Origin: Salinispora oceanensis
Lineage (GTDB): Bacteria > Actinomycetota > Actinomycetes > Mycobacteriales > Micromonosporaceae
Length of the DNA stretch: 64,000 bases
Reading direction: 5' to 3'
NCBI RefSeq assembly: GCF_000383575.1
Contig: NZ_KB911579.1
Span: forward strand, 2,016,523-2,080,522
Below, one piece after another: positions 33,481 through 42,297 of the stretch (positions within the stretch are counted from its first letter, which is position 1; each line of letters begins with the position of its first letter). The notes below the pieces were generated by a model. It had not been told where the DNA came from. It searched no databases and saw nothing but the letters and a program-made list of their open reading frames with translations. A program made the position numbers and the translations under genes.

Positions 33481-34581
33481 TCAGCGGGTGCCCCGCCCGC
33501 CTCGCCGGGGACGAACCACGCCGGGCAGCGCGATGGCTGGCCACCCGGCCAGCCGGGTCGGGGGCACCCCACGCCGAAGCAGGTCGTCCACCAGCAGCGC
33601 GAGCGAATAGTCGGGATGTGGGGCGAGCACCCGTTCCAACGCCACCGCGGCCAGCGCCCCCTCCCCGGCCCGCCAGGCCGCGAAGGCCAACAGCGAACCA
33701 GGGGCGGCGATGAGCTCCGGCTCGGCGCGGCGGAACAGGTCGGCCCAGAGCGTGATGTCGGTGGCCCGCCCGTCGGTACGCGCCCAGGCCAGGTCTCGCA
33801 CCGTCTGGTCGGTCAGCAGCCAACTCAGCCAGGCCACCTCGTCGTCGTCGAGCCGTTCGCCCCGTCGGTACCGGCGCTGAGCGGCCCGGATCGCGATGCT
33901 CCCCGCCGCCCGCACCGACCGCCCACCGGGCCGCCTGCCGGACTGCCCGCCGGACCGCCTGCCGGACCGCCTGCCGGACTGCCCGCCGGACCGGTCGGCC
34001 CCGGGTGTCCGGGCCACCAGGTCGGCGAAGCGCCGCCCCGCCCGCCGTGTGGCTCGCCGCAGCCGCGCTCGCTCGTCGCCCTCGACCGACGCCACCTGGG
34101 CGACGAGCGCCGCCCGATCGGGCAGCGCGACCTGGCCGGCGAGGACCGCGGCGGCGGCCACCTGACTCGTGCCCGAGTCGTACGCGGTGCCGTCGGACGG
34201 ACAGCATCCCGGCTCCTGGCAGAGGTACGACCAGTAGCGACCATCGGTGACTCGAAGCGCGTCGAGCACCCCGACCCCGACTTCGGCCAGGGCCTGCCGG
34301 ACCGCGTCAACCGCGGGGGTGACCCGGGACGCGGGCCCGTAGCCGAGCACCGTCGCGCGGTCGGTGCGCTGCTGTGCGACCACCACCGCCAGATGGCGGG
34401 CCGCCGCGGCGGAGCCGGTCAGTCCGGCAAGGTCCGCCCGCGCGACGAAGGTGACCCGTGGGCCACGCAGCCCCACCACGACCACGCTGTCAGCCGGATG
34501 GAAGCCGAGCAGGTAGGGCACGGCGGCGATCAGGTCCGCGCCGGAGCGAAGGGAGAACCGGGGGAGGTCAGTCGAGGCCAT
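33481..34581 (-). CDS. DUF4192 domain protein
   Basis: A 366-residue cytosolic protein of the actinobacterial DUF4192 family: start SLRSGADLIAAVPYLLGFHPADSVVVVGLRG, middle GRYWSYLCQEPGCCPSDGTAYD, and C-terminal EVAWLSWLLTDQTVRDLAWA. Between residues about 196 and 226 lies an Arg/Ser/Gly repeat insert (units of R-S-G-G-Q, R-R-S-G) encoded by a short tandem repeat at 33905-33990. No catalytic function is known for the family. On the opposite strand there is a long open frame that I regard as spurious. Confidence 0.82.
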   Translation of the reverse strand: MASTDLPRFSLRSGADLIAAVPYLLGFHPADSVVVVGLRGPRVTFVARADLAGLTGSAAAARHLAVVVAQQRTDRATVLGYGPASRVTPAVDAVRQALAEVGVGVLDALRVTDGRYWSYLCQEPGCCPSDGTAYDSGTSQVAAAAVLAGQVALPDRAALVAQVASVEGDERARLRRATRRAGRRFADLVARTPGADRSGGQSGRRSGRRSGGQSGRRPGGRSVRAAGSIAIRAAQRRYRRGERLDDDEVAWLSWLLTDQTVRDLAWARTDGRATDITLWADLFRRAEPELIAAPGSLLAFAAWRAGEGALAAVALERVLAPHPDYSLALLVDDLLRRGVPPTRLAGWPAIALPGVVRPRRGGRGTR

Positions 34582-34731
34582 TCCGGCAGCCTGTACTCCG
34601 CCCTGACCCTCCGTCAGCCCCTGTGGACGACACGCGGTCCATCCACAGCTACGGTGGGTAATTGCGCTGGTAGCGGCGACTTCTCAGCCTCCGCCGCCCT
34701 CGACCCGCCCCCACCCACTACCGTCCGACCC

Positions 34732-35679
34732 ATGGATCTGGCGTACCTGCGGGCCCACCCGGAGCACCTGCCGACCTTCCGGACCCACCAACGGATCCGG
34801 GAGACACCGGTCGCCGGTGGCAGTAGCTGCACCGCCACCCGGCTCACCCTTGACGACGGGCATTCGGTCTTCGCGAAGGCCTGGCCCGAGTCGGCCCCCG
34901 AAGACCAACCGGGGCACTTCTTCGCCAGCGAGGCGGCGGGGCTGCGCTGGCTACAGGAGGCGGACGCGGTCGCCGTACCGGAGGTGATCGTGGCACTGCC
35001 CAACCTGCTGGCGCTGGAGTGGGTCGAGCCCGGCGAGCCCGAACCGGGGGCCGCCGAGCGGTTCGGCCGGGAACTGGCTGCCCTACACCGGGCCGGCGCC
35101 CCGGCCTTCGGCGCCGAGTGGCCGGGCTTTATCGGGAAGCTACCGGCGGACAACACCCCGGACGAGGGCCCGTGGTCGCGGTGGTTCGTCGAGCGCCGGC
35201 TCCTGCCGTACCTACGGATGTCGGTCGACAACGACGCGCTCGGCCCGGCGGAGCGGAAGCTGGTCGAGCAGGTCGCCGATCGGGCCGCCGCCCTCGGCGG
35301 CGACGAGCCGCCAGCCCGGCTGCACGGTGACCTCTGGCCGGGCAACCTGCTCTGGGGCCGCGACGACCGGGTTTGGCTGGTCGATCCGGCAGCGCACGGT
35401 GGCCACCGGGAGACCGACCTCGCACAGCTCGCACTCTTCGGTGGCGCACCGCACCTGGAGCGGATCCGCGCCGCCTACGACGAGGCGTGGCCGCTGGCCG
35501 ACGGCTGGCGGGAGCGGATCCCGCTACACCAGCTCCACCTGCTGCTGGTGCACACCGCTCTCTTCGGTGCGTCCTACCGCGAAGCGGTAGGTCACACCGC
35601 CCGGAACGCCCTACGCGCCTCGGACGCGCTACCGTCAACAGGTGAGCGCCGCCCGACCGACCGCTGGCGTCCTCGTTGA
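34732..35679 (+). CDS. Fructosamine kinase family protein
   Basis: A 315-residue kinase of the APH-like fold. The glycine-rich start is GGSSCTATRLTLDDGHSVFAKAWP, ATP-binding features include LLALEWVEPGEPEPG, and the catalytic loop is LHGDLWPGNLLWG with the metal aspartate in WLVDPAAHGGHRETDLA. The family phosphorylates fructosamines to repair glycated proteins or small amines. ATG 34732 was chosen; the frame stays open far upstream over the antisense DUF4192 gene, without protein-like content. The last 38 bases overlap moaA. Confidence 0.85.
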   Translation: MDLAYLRAHPEHLPTFRTHQRIRETPVAGGSSCTATRLTLDDGHSVFAKAWPESAPEDQPGHFFASEAAGLRWLQEADAVAVPEVIVALPNLLALEWVEPGEPEPGAAERFGRELAALHRAGAPAFGAEWPGFIGKLPADNTPDEGPWSRWFVERRLLPYLRMSVDNDALGPAERKLVEQVADRAAALGGDEPPARLHGDLWPGNLLWGRDDRVWLVDPAAHGGHRETDLAQLALFGGAPHLERIRAAYDEAWPLADGWRERIPLHQLHLLLVHTALFGASYREAVGHTARNALRASDALPSTGERRPTDRWRPR

Positions 35680-36655
35680 CCGGCACGGCCGCGTCGCCCG
35701 AAGCCTGCGTGTCTCCCTGACCGACAAGTGCAACCTGCGTTGCACCTACTGCATGCCGGCGGAGGGGCTGCCCTGGCTCGCCGGGCCGCAGCTCCTTGAC
35801 GACGACGAGGTGATCCGGTTGATCCGGATCGCGGTGCAGCGCCTCGGCGTGACCGAGGTGCGGTTCACCGGTGGTGAGCCGCTGATCCGACCCGGCCTGG
35901 TCGGCATCGTCGCGGCGGTCGCGGCGCTGGCCCCCCGGCCGCGCATCTCGCTGACCACCAACGGCATCGGTCTGGACCGGCTGGCGCCGGCCCTGCGTAC
36001 CGCTGGCCTGGACCGGGTGAACGTCTCGCTGGACACCCTCGACCGGGAGCGGTTTGTCCGGCTGACCCGCCGGGACCGACTGGATGCCGTGCTCGCCGGG
36101 TTGACCGGCGCGGCCAAGGCCGGGCTGACCCCGGTCAAGATCAACACAGTCCTGATTCGCGGCATCAACGAGGACGAGGCGCCCGGGCTGCTGCGCTTCG
36201 CCCTCAACAACCACTACGAGCTGCGCTTCATCGAGCAGATGCCGCTGGATGCCCAGCACGGCTGGGACCGGTCAACCATGGTCACCGCCGACGAGATCCT
36301 CACCCTGCTCCGGGCCGAACACACCCTGGTGCCGGACCCCGCCCACCGGGGCGCGGCACCGGCCGAGACCTGGCTGGTCAACGGCGGCCCAGCCCGGGTC
36401 GGCGTGATCGCCAGCGTCACCCGCCCCTTCTGCGGAGAGTGCGACCGTACCCGGCTCACGACCGACGGCCAGGTCCGGGACTGCCTCTTCGCCACCACCG
36501 AGTCCGACCTGCGCGGAGCGCTCCGCGCCGGGGCCGACGACGACGAGCTCGCCCGCCGCTGGCAGGCCGCGATGTGGGGTAAACGGGCTGGCCACGGCAT
36601 TGACGACCCGGGGTTCCTGCAACCCGACCGCTCGATGTCCGCGATAGGAGGCTGA
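35642..36655 (+). CDS. moaA: GTP 3',8-cyclase (molybdenum cofactor synthesis)
   Basis: A 337-residue radical SAM enzyme. The SAM cluster ligands are Cys30, Cys34 and Cys37 (CNLRCTYC). TGGEPL and TTNGIG bind SAM, and the C-terminal second 4Fe-4S cluster is in RPFCGECDRTRLTTDGQVRDC. The protein ends in Gly-Gly, as MoaA needs. It converts GTP to 3',8-cyclo-7,8-dihydro-GTP, the first step of Moco synthesis. It begins inside the kinase gene and is followed by moaD. Confidence 0.95.
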   Translation: MSAARPTAGVLVDRHGRVARSLRVSLTDKCNLRCTYCMPAEGLPWLAGPQLLDDDEVIRLIRIAVQRLGVTEVRFTGGEPLIRPGLVGIVAAVAALAPRPRISLTTNGIGLDRLAPALRTAGLDRVNVSLDTLDRERFVRLTRRDRLDAVLAGLTGAAKAGLTPVKINTVLIRGINEDEAPGLLRFALNNHYELRFIEQMPLDAQHGWDRSTMVTADEILTLLRAEHTLVPDPAHRGAAPAETWLVNGGPARVGVIASVTRPFCGECDRTRLTTDGQVRDCLFATTESDLRGALRAGADDDELARRWQAAMWGKRAGHGIDDPGFLQPDRSMSAIGG

Positions 36656-36656
36656 C

Positions 36657-36953
36657 ATGTCCGACCTGCTCGGGCCAGCGACCGACGCCCAGCCCGACCG
36701 GATGACCGCGACCCTCACGATCCGCTACTTCGCCGGGGCCCGGGCGGCGGCCGGGTGCGCCGAGGAGCACCTGCCCGCCGGCCGTTCGCTGGACACGGTC
36801 CTGACCGACATCGCCGACCGACACGGCGAGCGGCTCCACGCGGTACTGAGCGTTGCCAGTTTCCTGGTTGACGGGGTCAACTGGCACGATCGGCGGGCAC
36901 CGCTACCCGCGGGCGCCACGATCGATGTCCTGCCCCCCTTCGCGGGTGGCTGA
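36657..36953 (+). CDS. moaD: Molybdopterin synthase small subunit (MoaD-like)
   Basis: A 98-residue ubiquitin-like sulfur carrier ending PPFAGG, whose terminal glycine is thiocarboxylated. The beta-grasp core is LTIRYFAGARAAAGCAEEHLPAGRSLDTVL...FLVDGVNW...LPAGATIDVLPP. The ATG one base after the moaA stop has GGAGG upstream; an internal ATG (36702) would give a more usual length without the 15-residue head. It donates sulfur to precursor Z with MoaE (46534). Confidence 0.9.
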   Translation: MSDLLGPATDAQPDRMTATLTIRYFAGARAAAGCAEEHLPAGRSLDTVLTDIADRHGERLHAVLSVASFLVDGVNWHDRRAPLPAGATIDVLPPFAGG

Positions 36954-36966
36954 GGGAGGCACAACC

Positions 36967-38217
36967 TTGTTCGCGGTACTGGGGTTCGTCGCCGCCATGG
37001 CCCTCCTCACCGGCCTGGTCCACCTCTACCTCTGGAAGCGGCTGGTACGCGACACCACCCGACCGGGGCTCCCGCGACGCGTCGGGGGTGTCACCATGCT
37101 GGTGCTCGCGGTGCTCGCCCCGGCCACGATGGTCGGCACCCAAGTTGGGGTGCACTGGCTCGCCTGGCCGGGCTACCTCTGGCTCGCGGTCATGTTCTAC
37201 CTGCTGGTCCTGCTGGTGGCCCTGGAGCTACCGATGGTGGTCGCCCGGCTGGTGCTACGCCGCCGGATGGCCGCCGCCACGCCCACCGCCCCGGCACCAG
37301 AACCCGCCCTGGTGGTGGCCGGCGGGTCGGCCGAGCCGCCGGCCACCGCTCCGCCCGTCAACGGGCAGCCGGACCACGATCCGTCCCGCCGGTTACTCCT
37401 CGCGCGCGGGGCGGCGATCTTCGCCGGGCTCACCGCCACCGGCGTGACCGGCTACGGCGTGCGCACCGCCCTCGGCCCACCCCAGCTGGACCGGGTGCAG
37501 GTCCGCCTGGCCCGGCTACCCCGAAGCATGGACGGCCTCCGCATCGCCACCGTCTCCGACATCCACATCGGCCCGCTGCTCGGGCGCGGGCACACCGAAC
37601 GGATCGTGGCCACCATCAACCGGCTGGACGCCGATCTCGTCGCGGTCGTCGGCGATCTGGTGGACGGCTCCGTCGCCGAGCTGGGCGAGGCGGCGGCACC
37701 GCTACGCGACCTGCGGTCCCGACACGGCAGCTACTTCGTCACCGGCAACCACGAGTACTACTCCGGCGTGGAGGAGTGGGTGCAGGAGGTGGACCGCCTG
37801 GGCCTGCGGGTCCTACAGAACCACCGGGTGGAGATCAAGGCTCGGGGCGGGGCACTCGACCTGGCCGGGGTCAATGACGCCGATGCGGCCGGCACCGGGG
37901 TGGCCGGCCCGCCGGACTACGCCGCCGCCCTCGGTGACCGGGACCCGGACCGACCGGTGGTGCTCCTCGCCCACCAGCCGGTCGCGGCGTTCGAGGCCGC
38001 CAAACACGGTGTCGACCTGCAGCTCTCCGGGCACACCCACGGTGGGCAGATGATGCCCTTCAACTATCTGGTGCAGCTGGAGCAGCCGGTGGTCTCCGGC
38101 CTCGGCGAGGTCGACGGCACCAAGGTGTACGTGACCAACGGCGCCGGCTTCTGGGGGCCCCCGGTCCGGGTCGGCGCCGCGCCACAGGTCACCCTCGTCG
38201 AGCTGCGTTCGGCATAG
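36967..38217 (+). CDS. Membrane-anchored metallophosphoesterase
   Basis: A 416-residue protein. Four hydrophobic helices (about 2-20, 40-58, 65-90 and 147-163) precede a calcineurin-like phosphoesterase domain with all five motifs: SDIHIGP, GDLVDG, GNHEYY, LAHQP and GHTHGGQ. The start is TTG 36967, with GGGAGG seven bases upstream; this is the only start that includes the first helix and has a ribosome-binding site. It resembles YkuE/YaeI-type enzymes acting on membrane phosphodiesters. Tightly downstream of moaD, probably by chance of operon assembly. Confidence 0.88.
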   Translation: MFAVLGFVAAMALLTGLVHLYLWKRLVRDTTRPGLPRRVGGVTMLVLAVLAPATMVGTQVGVHWLAWPGYLWLAVMFYLLVLLVALELPMVVARLVLRRRMAAATPTAPAPEPALVVAGGSAEPPATAPPVNGQPDHDPSRRLLLARGAAIFAGLTATGVTGYGVRTALGPPQLDRVQVRLARLPRSMDGLRIATVSDIHIGPLLGRGHTERIVATINRLDADLVAVVGDLVDGSVAELGEAAAPLRDLRSRHGSYFVTGNHEYYSGVEEWVQEVDRLGLRVLQNHRVEIKARGGALDLAGVNDADAAGTGVAGPPDYAAALGDRDPDRPVVLLAHQPVAAFEAAKHGVDLQLSGHTHGGQMMPFNYLVQLEQPVVSGLGEVDGTKVYVTNGAGFWGPPVRVGAAPQVTLVELRSA

Positions 38218-38263
38218 TGCAGCTCACGTAAGCGCGTGGCGGCGAGCGTAGGACGCGGGCTTC

Positions 38264-41200
38264 ATGGCAAGATGCCTCGTGCCTCCGATCAACGCCGCAC
38301 CCCCCGGTGGCCTCCCATCCTTCGTCGCGGACCTGCACATCCACTCGAAGTACTCGCGGGCGTGCAGCCGTGATCTCACTCTGCCGAACCTCGCCTGGTG
38401 GGCTCGGCGTAAGGGCGTCGCCGTCCTCGGCACCGGTGATTTCACCCACCCCGCCTGGTATGACCACCTCCGGGAGACCCTGCAGCCGGCGGAGCCGGGC
38501 CTGTACCGGCTCGCTCCGGAGGCCGAGCGGGAGATCGCGCGCCAGCTGCCGCCACGCCTCGCCGACCAGGCGGAGAAGACCCCGGTACGGTTCATGCTCA
38601 GCGTCGAGATCTCCACGATCTACAAACGCGACGACCGGACGCGCAAGGTGCACCACCTGGTCTACCTACCGGACCTGGCGGCGGTTGCCCGGTTCAACAC
38701 GGCGCTCGGGCGGATCGGCAACCTCGGCTCGGACGGACGGCCGATCCTCGGTCTGGACTCCCGCGACCTGCTGGAGATCACCCTTACGGCCAGCCCGGAC
38801 GGCTACCTCGTACCGGCGCATATCTGGACCCCGTGGTTCTCCGCCCTCGGCTCCAAGTCTGGCTTCGACGCGATCGCCGACTGCTACGCCGACCTGGCCG
38901 AGCACATCTTCGCGGTGGAGACCGGCCTCTCCTCCGACCCGGAGATGAACTGGCGGGTCGGCAGCCTCGACCGCTACCAGCTGGTGTCGAACTCCGATGC
39001 CCACTCCCCGCCCGCGCTGGCCCGAGAGGCGACCGTCTTCACCTCCGCCCGCGACTACTTCGCCATCCGGGAGGCGCTGCGGACCGGCGACGGCCTGGGC
39101 GGGACGATCGAGTTCTTCCCGGAAGAAGGGAAGTACCACGCGGACGGCCACCGACTCTGTGGCGTCAACTGGGCACCAGAGCAGACCCGGGCGGCCGGCG
39201 GCCGCTGCCCGGAGTGCGGCAAGCCGCTGACCGTCGGGGTCCTCAGCCGGGTGGAGGAGTTGGCCGACCGCCCCGCTGGGCACCGGCCGGCGCACGCCCC
39301 GGACGTCACCCACCTGGTGCCACTGGCCGAACTCCTCGGTGAGATCAATTCGGTGGGAGCGCGATCCAAGAAGGTCGCGGGCAAACTCAACGACCTGATC
39401 GCCGCGCTCGGTCCGGAGCTGGAGATCCTCACCCGGACACCGCTCGCGGAGATCGACCGGGTCGGCGGCGAGCTCCTCGCCGAGGGCATCCGCCGGCTCC
39501 GTCGGGGCGAGGTCCGCCGGGTGCCGGGGTTCGATGGCGAGTACGGCGTCATCACCCTCTTCGACCCGAAAGAACTCCGCCCCGGCGGCGGCGCGGCGGC
39601 GCAGGAGACGCTCTTCGACGTACCCGCCGTGCCGGCGCCGCGCCGACCCGCGGAGCCGACGCCGAAGCCGAAGGCCCGCCGCCCGGCGACGAAGCCGGAG
39701 CCGAGGCGGGTCAGCCCACCCTCGCCGCCGATCGCGCCACCCCCCTCGCCGCACGAGCCCTTCGAGCCGATGCTGTCCGGGATGGAGGAGGTCGGCACCG
39801 GCCTACTCGACCGGCTGGACGCGATGCAGCGGGTGGCGGCGTCCGCGCCCGGCGGCCCGCTGCTGATCGTGGCCGGCCCGGGCACCGGCAAGACCCGTAC
39901 GCTGACGCACCGGATCGCGTACCTCTGCGCGGAGCTGAACGTCTTCCCGGAGCGCTGCCTGGCGATCACCTTCACCCGGCGCGCGGCGGAGGAGCTGCGG
40001 CACCGACTCGACGGGCTGCTCGGGCCGGTCGCCGAGGACGTCACCGTCGGCACGTTCCACTCCGTCGGCCTGCAGCTCCTGCGGGAGAACCATGCGGCCG
40101 CCGGCCTGCCCGCGGACTTCCGGATCGCCGACGACGCGGACCGGGCCGCCGCCCGCGCCGAGGCCGGCGACGACGACGACACCTACCTGGCGCTGCTCCG
40201 CAAGCAGGACCTGGTCGACCTTGACGAGCTGCTCACCCTGCCGCTGGCCCTGCTGCGAGCCGATCGACGGTTGGCCGACTCCTGTCGGGAACGGTGGCAG
40301 TGGATCTTCGTTGACGAGTACCAGGACGTTGATGAGGTGCAGTACGAGCTCCTCCGGTTGCTCTGCCCCACCGATGGGAACCTCTGCGCGATCGGTGACC
40401 CGGACCAGGCGATCTACTCCTTCCGGGGGGCAGATGTCCACTACTTCCTGCGCTTCTCGCAGGACTTCACGGATGCCCGGCTGGTCCGGCTGAACCGCAA
40501 CTACCGTTCGTCGGCACCGATTCTGGCCGCCGCGGTACAGGCGATCGCCCCCTCGTCGCTGGTCCGGGGCCGCCGGCTGGACCCGGCCCGACTCGACCCG
40601 GAGGCCCCACTGCTCGGCCGGTACGCGGCCACCTCCGTCGCCGACGAGGCCACCTTCGTCGCCCGTACGGTGGACGAGTTGGTCGGTGGGCTGTCGCACC
40701 GCTCGCTGGATTCGGGGCGGATCGACGGCGCCACGACCACGCTTTCGTTCTCCGACATCGCGGTGCTTTACCGCACCGACGCGCAGGCCGCACCGATCGT
40801 GGACGCACTGTCCCGGGCGAACATCCCGGTGCAGAAACGCTCTCATGACCGGCTCCGCGACCGCCCCGGCGTCGCCGACATCGCCCGGGAGCTGCGGCAC
40901 ACCGGCGGCGTTGACGGCGGTCTGCCGGCTCGGGTGCGGCTCGCCGGACAGGTGGTCGCAGAACGGTTCGCCACCCCCACCCTCGACGGCTCGGGCAGCG
41001 CCGGGCCAGCCGACGTACGGGTGGCGGTCGACCTGCTCACCCCGCTGGCCCAACGCTGCGGCGATGACCTGGATCTGTTCCTGTCCCAGCTGGCGACGGG
41101 GGCGGAGGTGGACGCGCTCGATCCCCGCGCGCAGGCGGTCACCCTGCTCACTCTGCACGCCGCCAAGGGGCTGGAGTTCCCGGTGGTCTTCCTGGTCGGT

Positions 41201-41467
41201 GCCGAGGACGGGCTGTTGCCGCTGCGCTGGCCCGGTAGCGAGCCGGACGACGACGCGGTCGCCGAGGAGCGACGGCTCTTCTTTGTGGGGGTGACCCGCG
41301 CACAGGATCGGCTCTACCTCAGCCACGCCGCCCGGCGATTCCGGCACGGCACCGAGTACGACTGTCGGCCCTCGCCATTCTTGTCCGCGATAGATCCGGG
41401 ACTCTTCGAACGCCTCGGGGAACCGGAGTCCCGCCGCCCCAAGGACCGCCAACTCCGCCTGATCTGA
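38264..41467 (+). CDS. EndoQ-like PHP nuclease fused to a UvrD-type helicase
   Basis: A 1067-residue two-part protein. Residues 1-440 match the TIGR00375/endonuclease Q pattern: metal ligands in DLHIHSKYSR (His25, His27), GTGDFTHP, Glu115, His130/131, VPAHIWTPW (His186) and SNSDAHSP (Asp245, His247), then the Cys cluster Cys299, Cys315, Cys318 and the GVLSRVEELADR helix. A Pro-rich linker covers 450-500. Residues 515-1067 are a superfamily 1A helicase: GPGTGKT (538-544), DEYQDVD, GDPDQAIYSFRGAD, LNRNYRS, LTLHAAKGLEFPVVF and EERRLFFVGVTRAQ. EndoQ cuts 5' of deaminated bases and abasic sites. The fusion would couple incision with unwinding. GTG 38279 is an alternative start. Confidence 0.88.
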   Translation: MARCLVPPINAAPPGGLPSFVADLHIHSKYSRACSRDLTLPNLAWWARRKGVAVLGTGDFTHPAWYDHLRETLQPAEPGLYRLAPEAEREIARQLPPRLADQAEKTPVRFMLSVEISTIYKRDDRTRKVHHLVYLPDLAAVARFNTALGRIGNLGSDGRPILGLDSRDLLEITLTASPDGYLVPAHIWTPWFSALGSKSGFDAIADCYADLAEHIFAVETGLSSDPEMNWRVGSLDRYQLVSNSDAHSPPALAREATVFTSARDYFAIREALRTGDGLGGTIEFFPEEGKYHADGHRLCGVNWAPEQTRAAGGRCPECGKPLTVGVLSRVEELADRPAGHRPAHAPDVTHLVPLAELLGEINSVGARSKKVAGKLNDLIAALGPELEILTRTPLAEIDRVGGELLAEGIRRLRRGEVRRVPGFDGEYGVITLFDPKELRPGGGAAAQETLFDVPAVPAPRRPAEPTPKPKARRPATKPEPRRVSPPSPPIAPPPSPHEPFEPMLSGMEEVGTGLLDRLDAMQRVAASAPGGPLLIVAGPGTGKTRTLTHRIAYLCAELNVFPERCLAITFTRRAAEELRHRLDGLLGPVAEDVTVGTFHSVGLQLLRENHAAAGLPADFRIADDADRAAARAEAGDDDDTYLALLRKQDLVDLDELLTLPLALLRADRRLADSCRERWQWIFVDEYQDVDEVQYELLRLLCPTDGNLCAIGDPDQAIYSFRGADVHYFLRFSQDFTDARLVRLNRNYRSSAPILAAAVQAIAPSSLVRGRRLDPARLDPEAPLLGRYAATSVADEATFVARTVDELVGGLSHRSLDSGRIDGATTTLSFSDIAVLYRTDAQAAPIVDALSRANIPVQKRSHDRLRDRPGVADIARELRHTGGVDGGLPARVRLAGQVVAERFATPTLDGSGSAGPADVRVAVDLLTPLAQRCGDDLDLFLSQLATGAEVDALDPRAQAVTLLTLHAAKGLEFPVVFLVGAEDGLLPLRWPGSEPDDDAVAEERRLFFVGVTRAQDRLYLSHAARRFRHGTEYDCRPSPFLSAIDPGLFERLGEPESRRPKDRQLRLI

Positions 41468-41546
41468 AATCGCACCCGCCACACCACGATGGCAACGGCG
41501 GCGGGATCCCGAGTGCCCGGCCGCTCACACCCGCAGGAGGATGCGC

Positions 41547-42059
41547 ATGCCGGAGTACGAACCGTCGGCCGGCCACGGCGACGGACCGTCCCCCCCTCGG
41601 CGCCGCGGACCGCTGGTCGCGGTACTCGCCATCGTCGCGGTCCTGGCTCTCGGGGCCGGGGCGGGTGTCCTCTGGTTCCGCACCGGCGGTGACGACGCAC
41701 CGGTGATGTCGGGGTCCGGCCCAGACCCGGACGTCACAGCCTCGGTCTCCTCGGCCGGGCCAGCTACGTCGGCGAGCCCGACGCCCAGCGTCGCGGCCCC
41801 AGACTCTTCAACCAACCCCCGCTTCGTCGAGGTCGGCCAGTGCGTCCGCAACGACGGGCCGGCCGACGGCAAGCCGGAGCTGCTGATCACCGAGTGTGGC
41901 CCGCAGACGTACGAGGTGCTGCTCCGCGTTGACGGACCAACCACCGGTGAGGAGGACGCCGCGGCGAAGTGCTCCGCCGTCGGTGGCTACACCAACTGGT
42001 TCTTCTTCGACAGTGACCTGGACACCCTCGACTTCGTGCTCTGCCTGAAACAACGCTGA
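41547..42059 (+). CDS. LppU/SCO3897-like membrane-anchored protein
   Basis: A 170-residue protein with a basic cytoplasmic head, one transmembrane helix near 25-46 (LVAVLAIVAVLALGAGAGVLWF), a Ser/Pro/Asp linker and a C-terminal domain of about 75 residues with three cysteines (VGQCVRN, ITECGPQTYEVLLRV, AAKCSAVGG...DFVLCLKQR). This matches the LppU/SCO3897 family of unknown function. ATG 41547 is set by AGGAGG six bases upstream; the ATG at 41541 falls within the spacer. Confidence 0.75.
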   Translation: MPEYEPSAGHGDGPSPPRRRGPLVAVLAIVAVLALGAGAGVLWFRTGGDDAPVMSGSGPDPDVTASVSSAGPATSASPTPSVAAPDSSTNPRFVEVGQCVRNDGPADGKPELLITECGPQTYEVLLRVDGPTTGEEDAAAKCSAVGGYTNWFFFDSDLDTLDFVLCLKQR

Positions 42060-42123
42060 GCACCGCAGCTCGGGGACGACAGGCGACGAGGCACCGGACG
42101 AAGAGATTGATTTCCAAACCTAA

Positions 42124-42281
42124 GGCTGTCTAGCGTAGGGGCTAGATTGGCCTAGATTTGACTCGACGCCCGCCGTCGGGCAGCGCGCCCTCCTCGACCG
42201 CGACCTTGGTGGCGGCGATCCGGAGTGCGCGACACGCCGGTAGCTCCATCTACCGAGATCTAGCCCTATTGCTAGACAGCC
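42124..42281. repeat. Long-range inverted repeat with paired CTAG sites
   Basis: The 23-base left arm (42124-42146) and right arm (42259-42281) are reverse complements apart from about three differences, 112 bases apart. Each arm carries two CTAG tetramers exactly 12 bases apart (42130 and 42142; 42260 and 42272); a fifth CTAG lies at 42152. The right arm ends 16 bases before the GTG of the ATPase gene. Between the arms is GC-rich DNA with a 35-codon minus-strand frame of no recognisable family. The element may be a pair of operators or a small MITE-like insertion. Confidence 0.7.
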
Positions 42282-42297
42282 CGATACTCTCCGATGC

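Noticed and set aside
34610..34655. CTGTGGAC / CCATCCACAG motifs before the kinase gene as DnaA boxes
   Set aside because: Neither matches TTATNCACA well and there are only two; they are not comparable to the cluster before dnaB.
33442..34731. Long plus-strand open frame running into the fructosamine kinase gene
   Set aside because: It is antisense to the well-supported DUF4192 gene and mobA end, has repetitive Arg/Pro/Gly composition, and no start signal. The kinase begins at 34732.
42142..42249. 35-codon minus-strand frame inside the inverted repeat
   Set aside because: It has an ATG and GC3-rich codons (RALRIAATKVAVEEGALPDGG) but no ribosome-binding site or recognised family and is bounded by the repeat arms. 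It may be a gene remnant, but the evidence is too thin to call.
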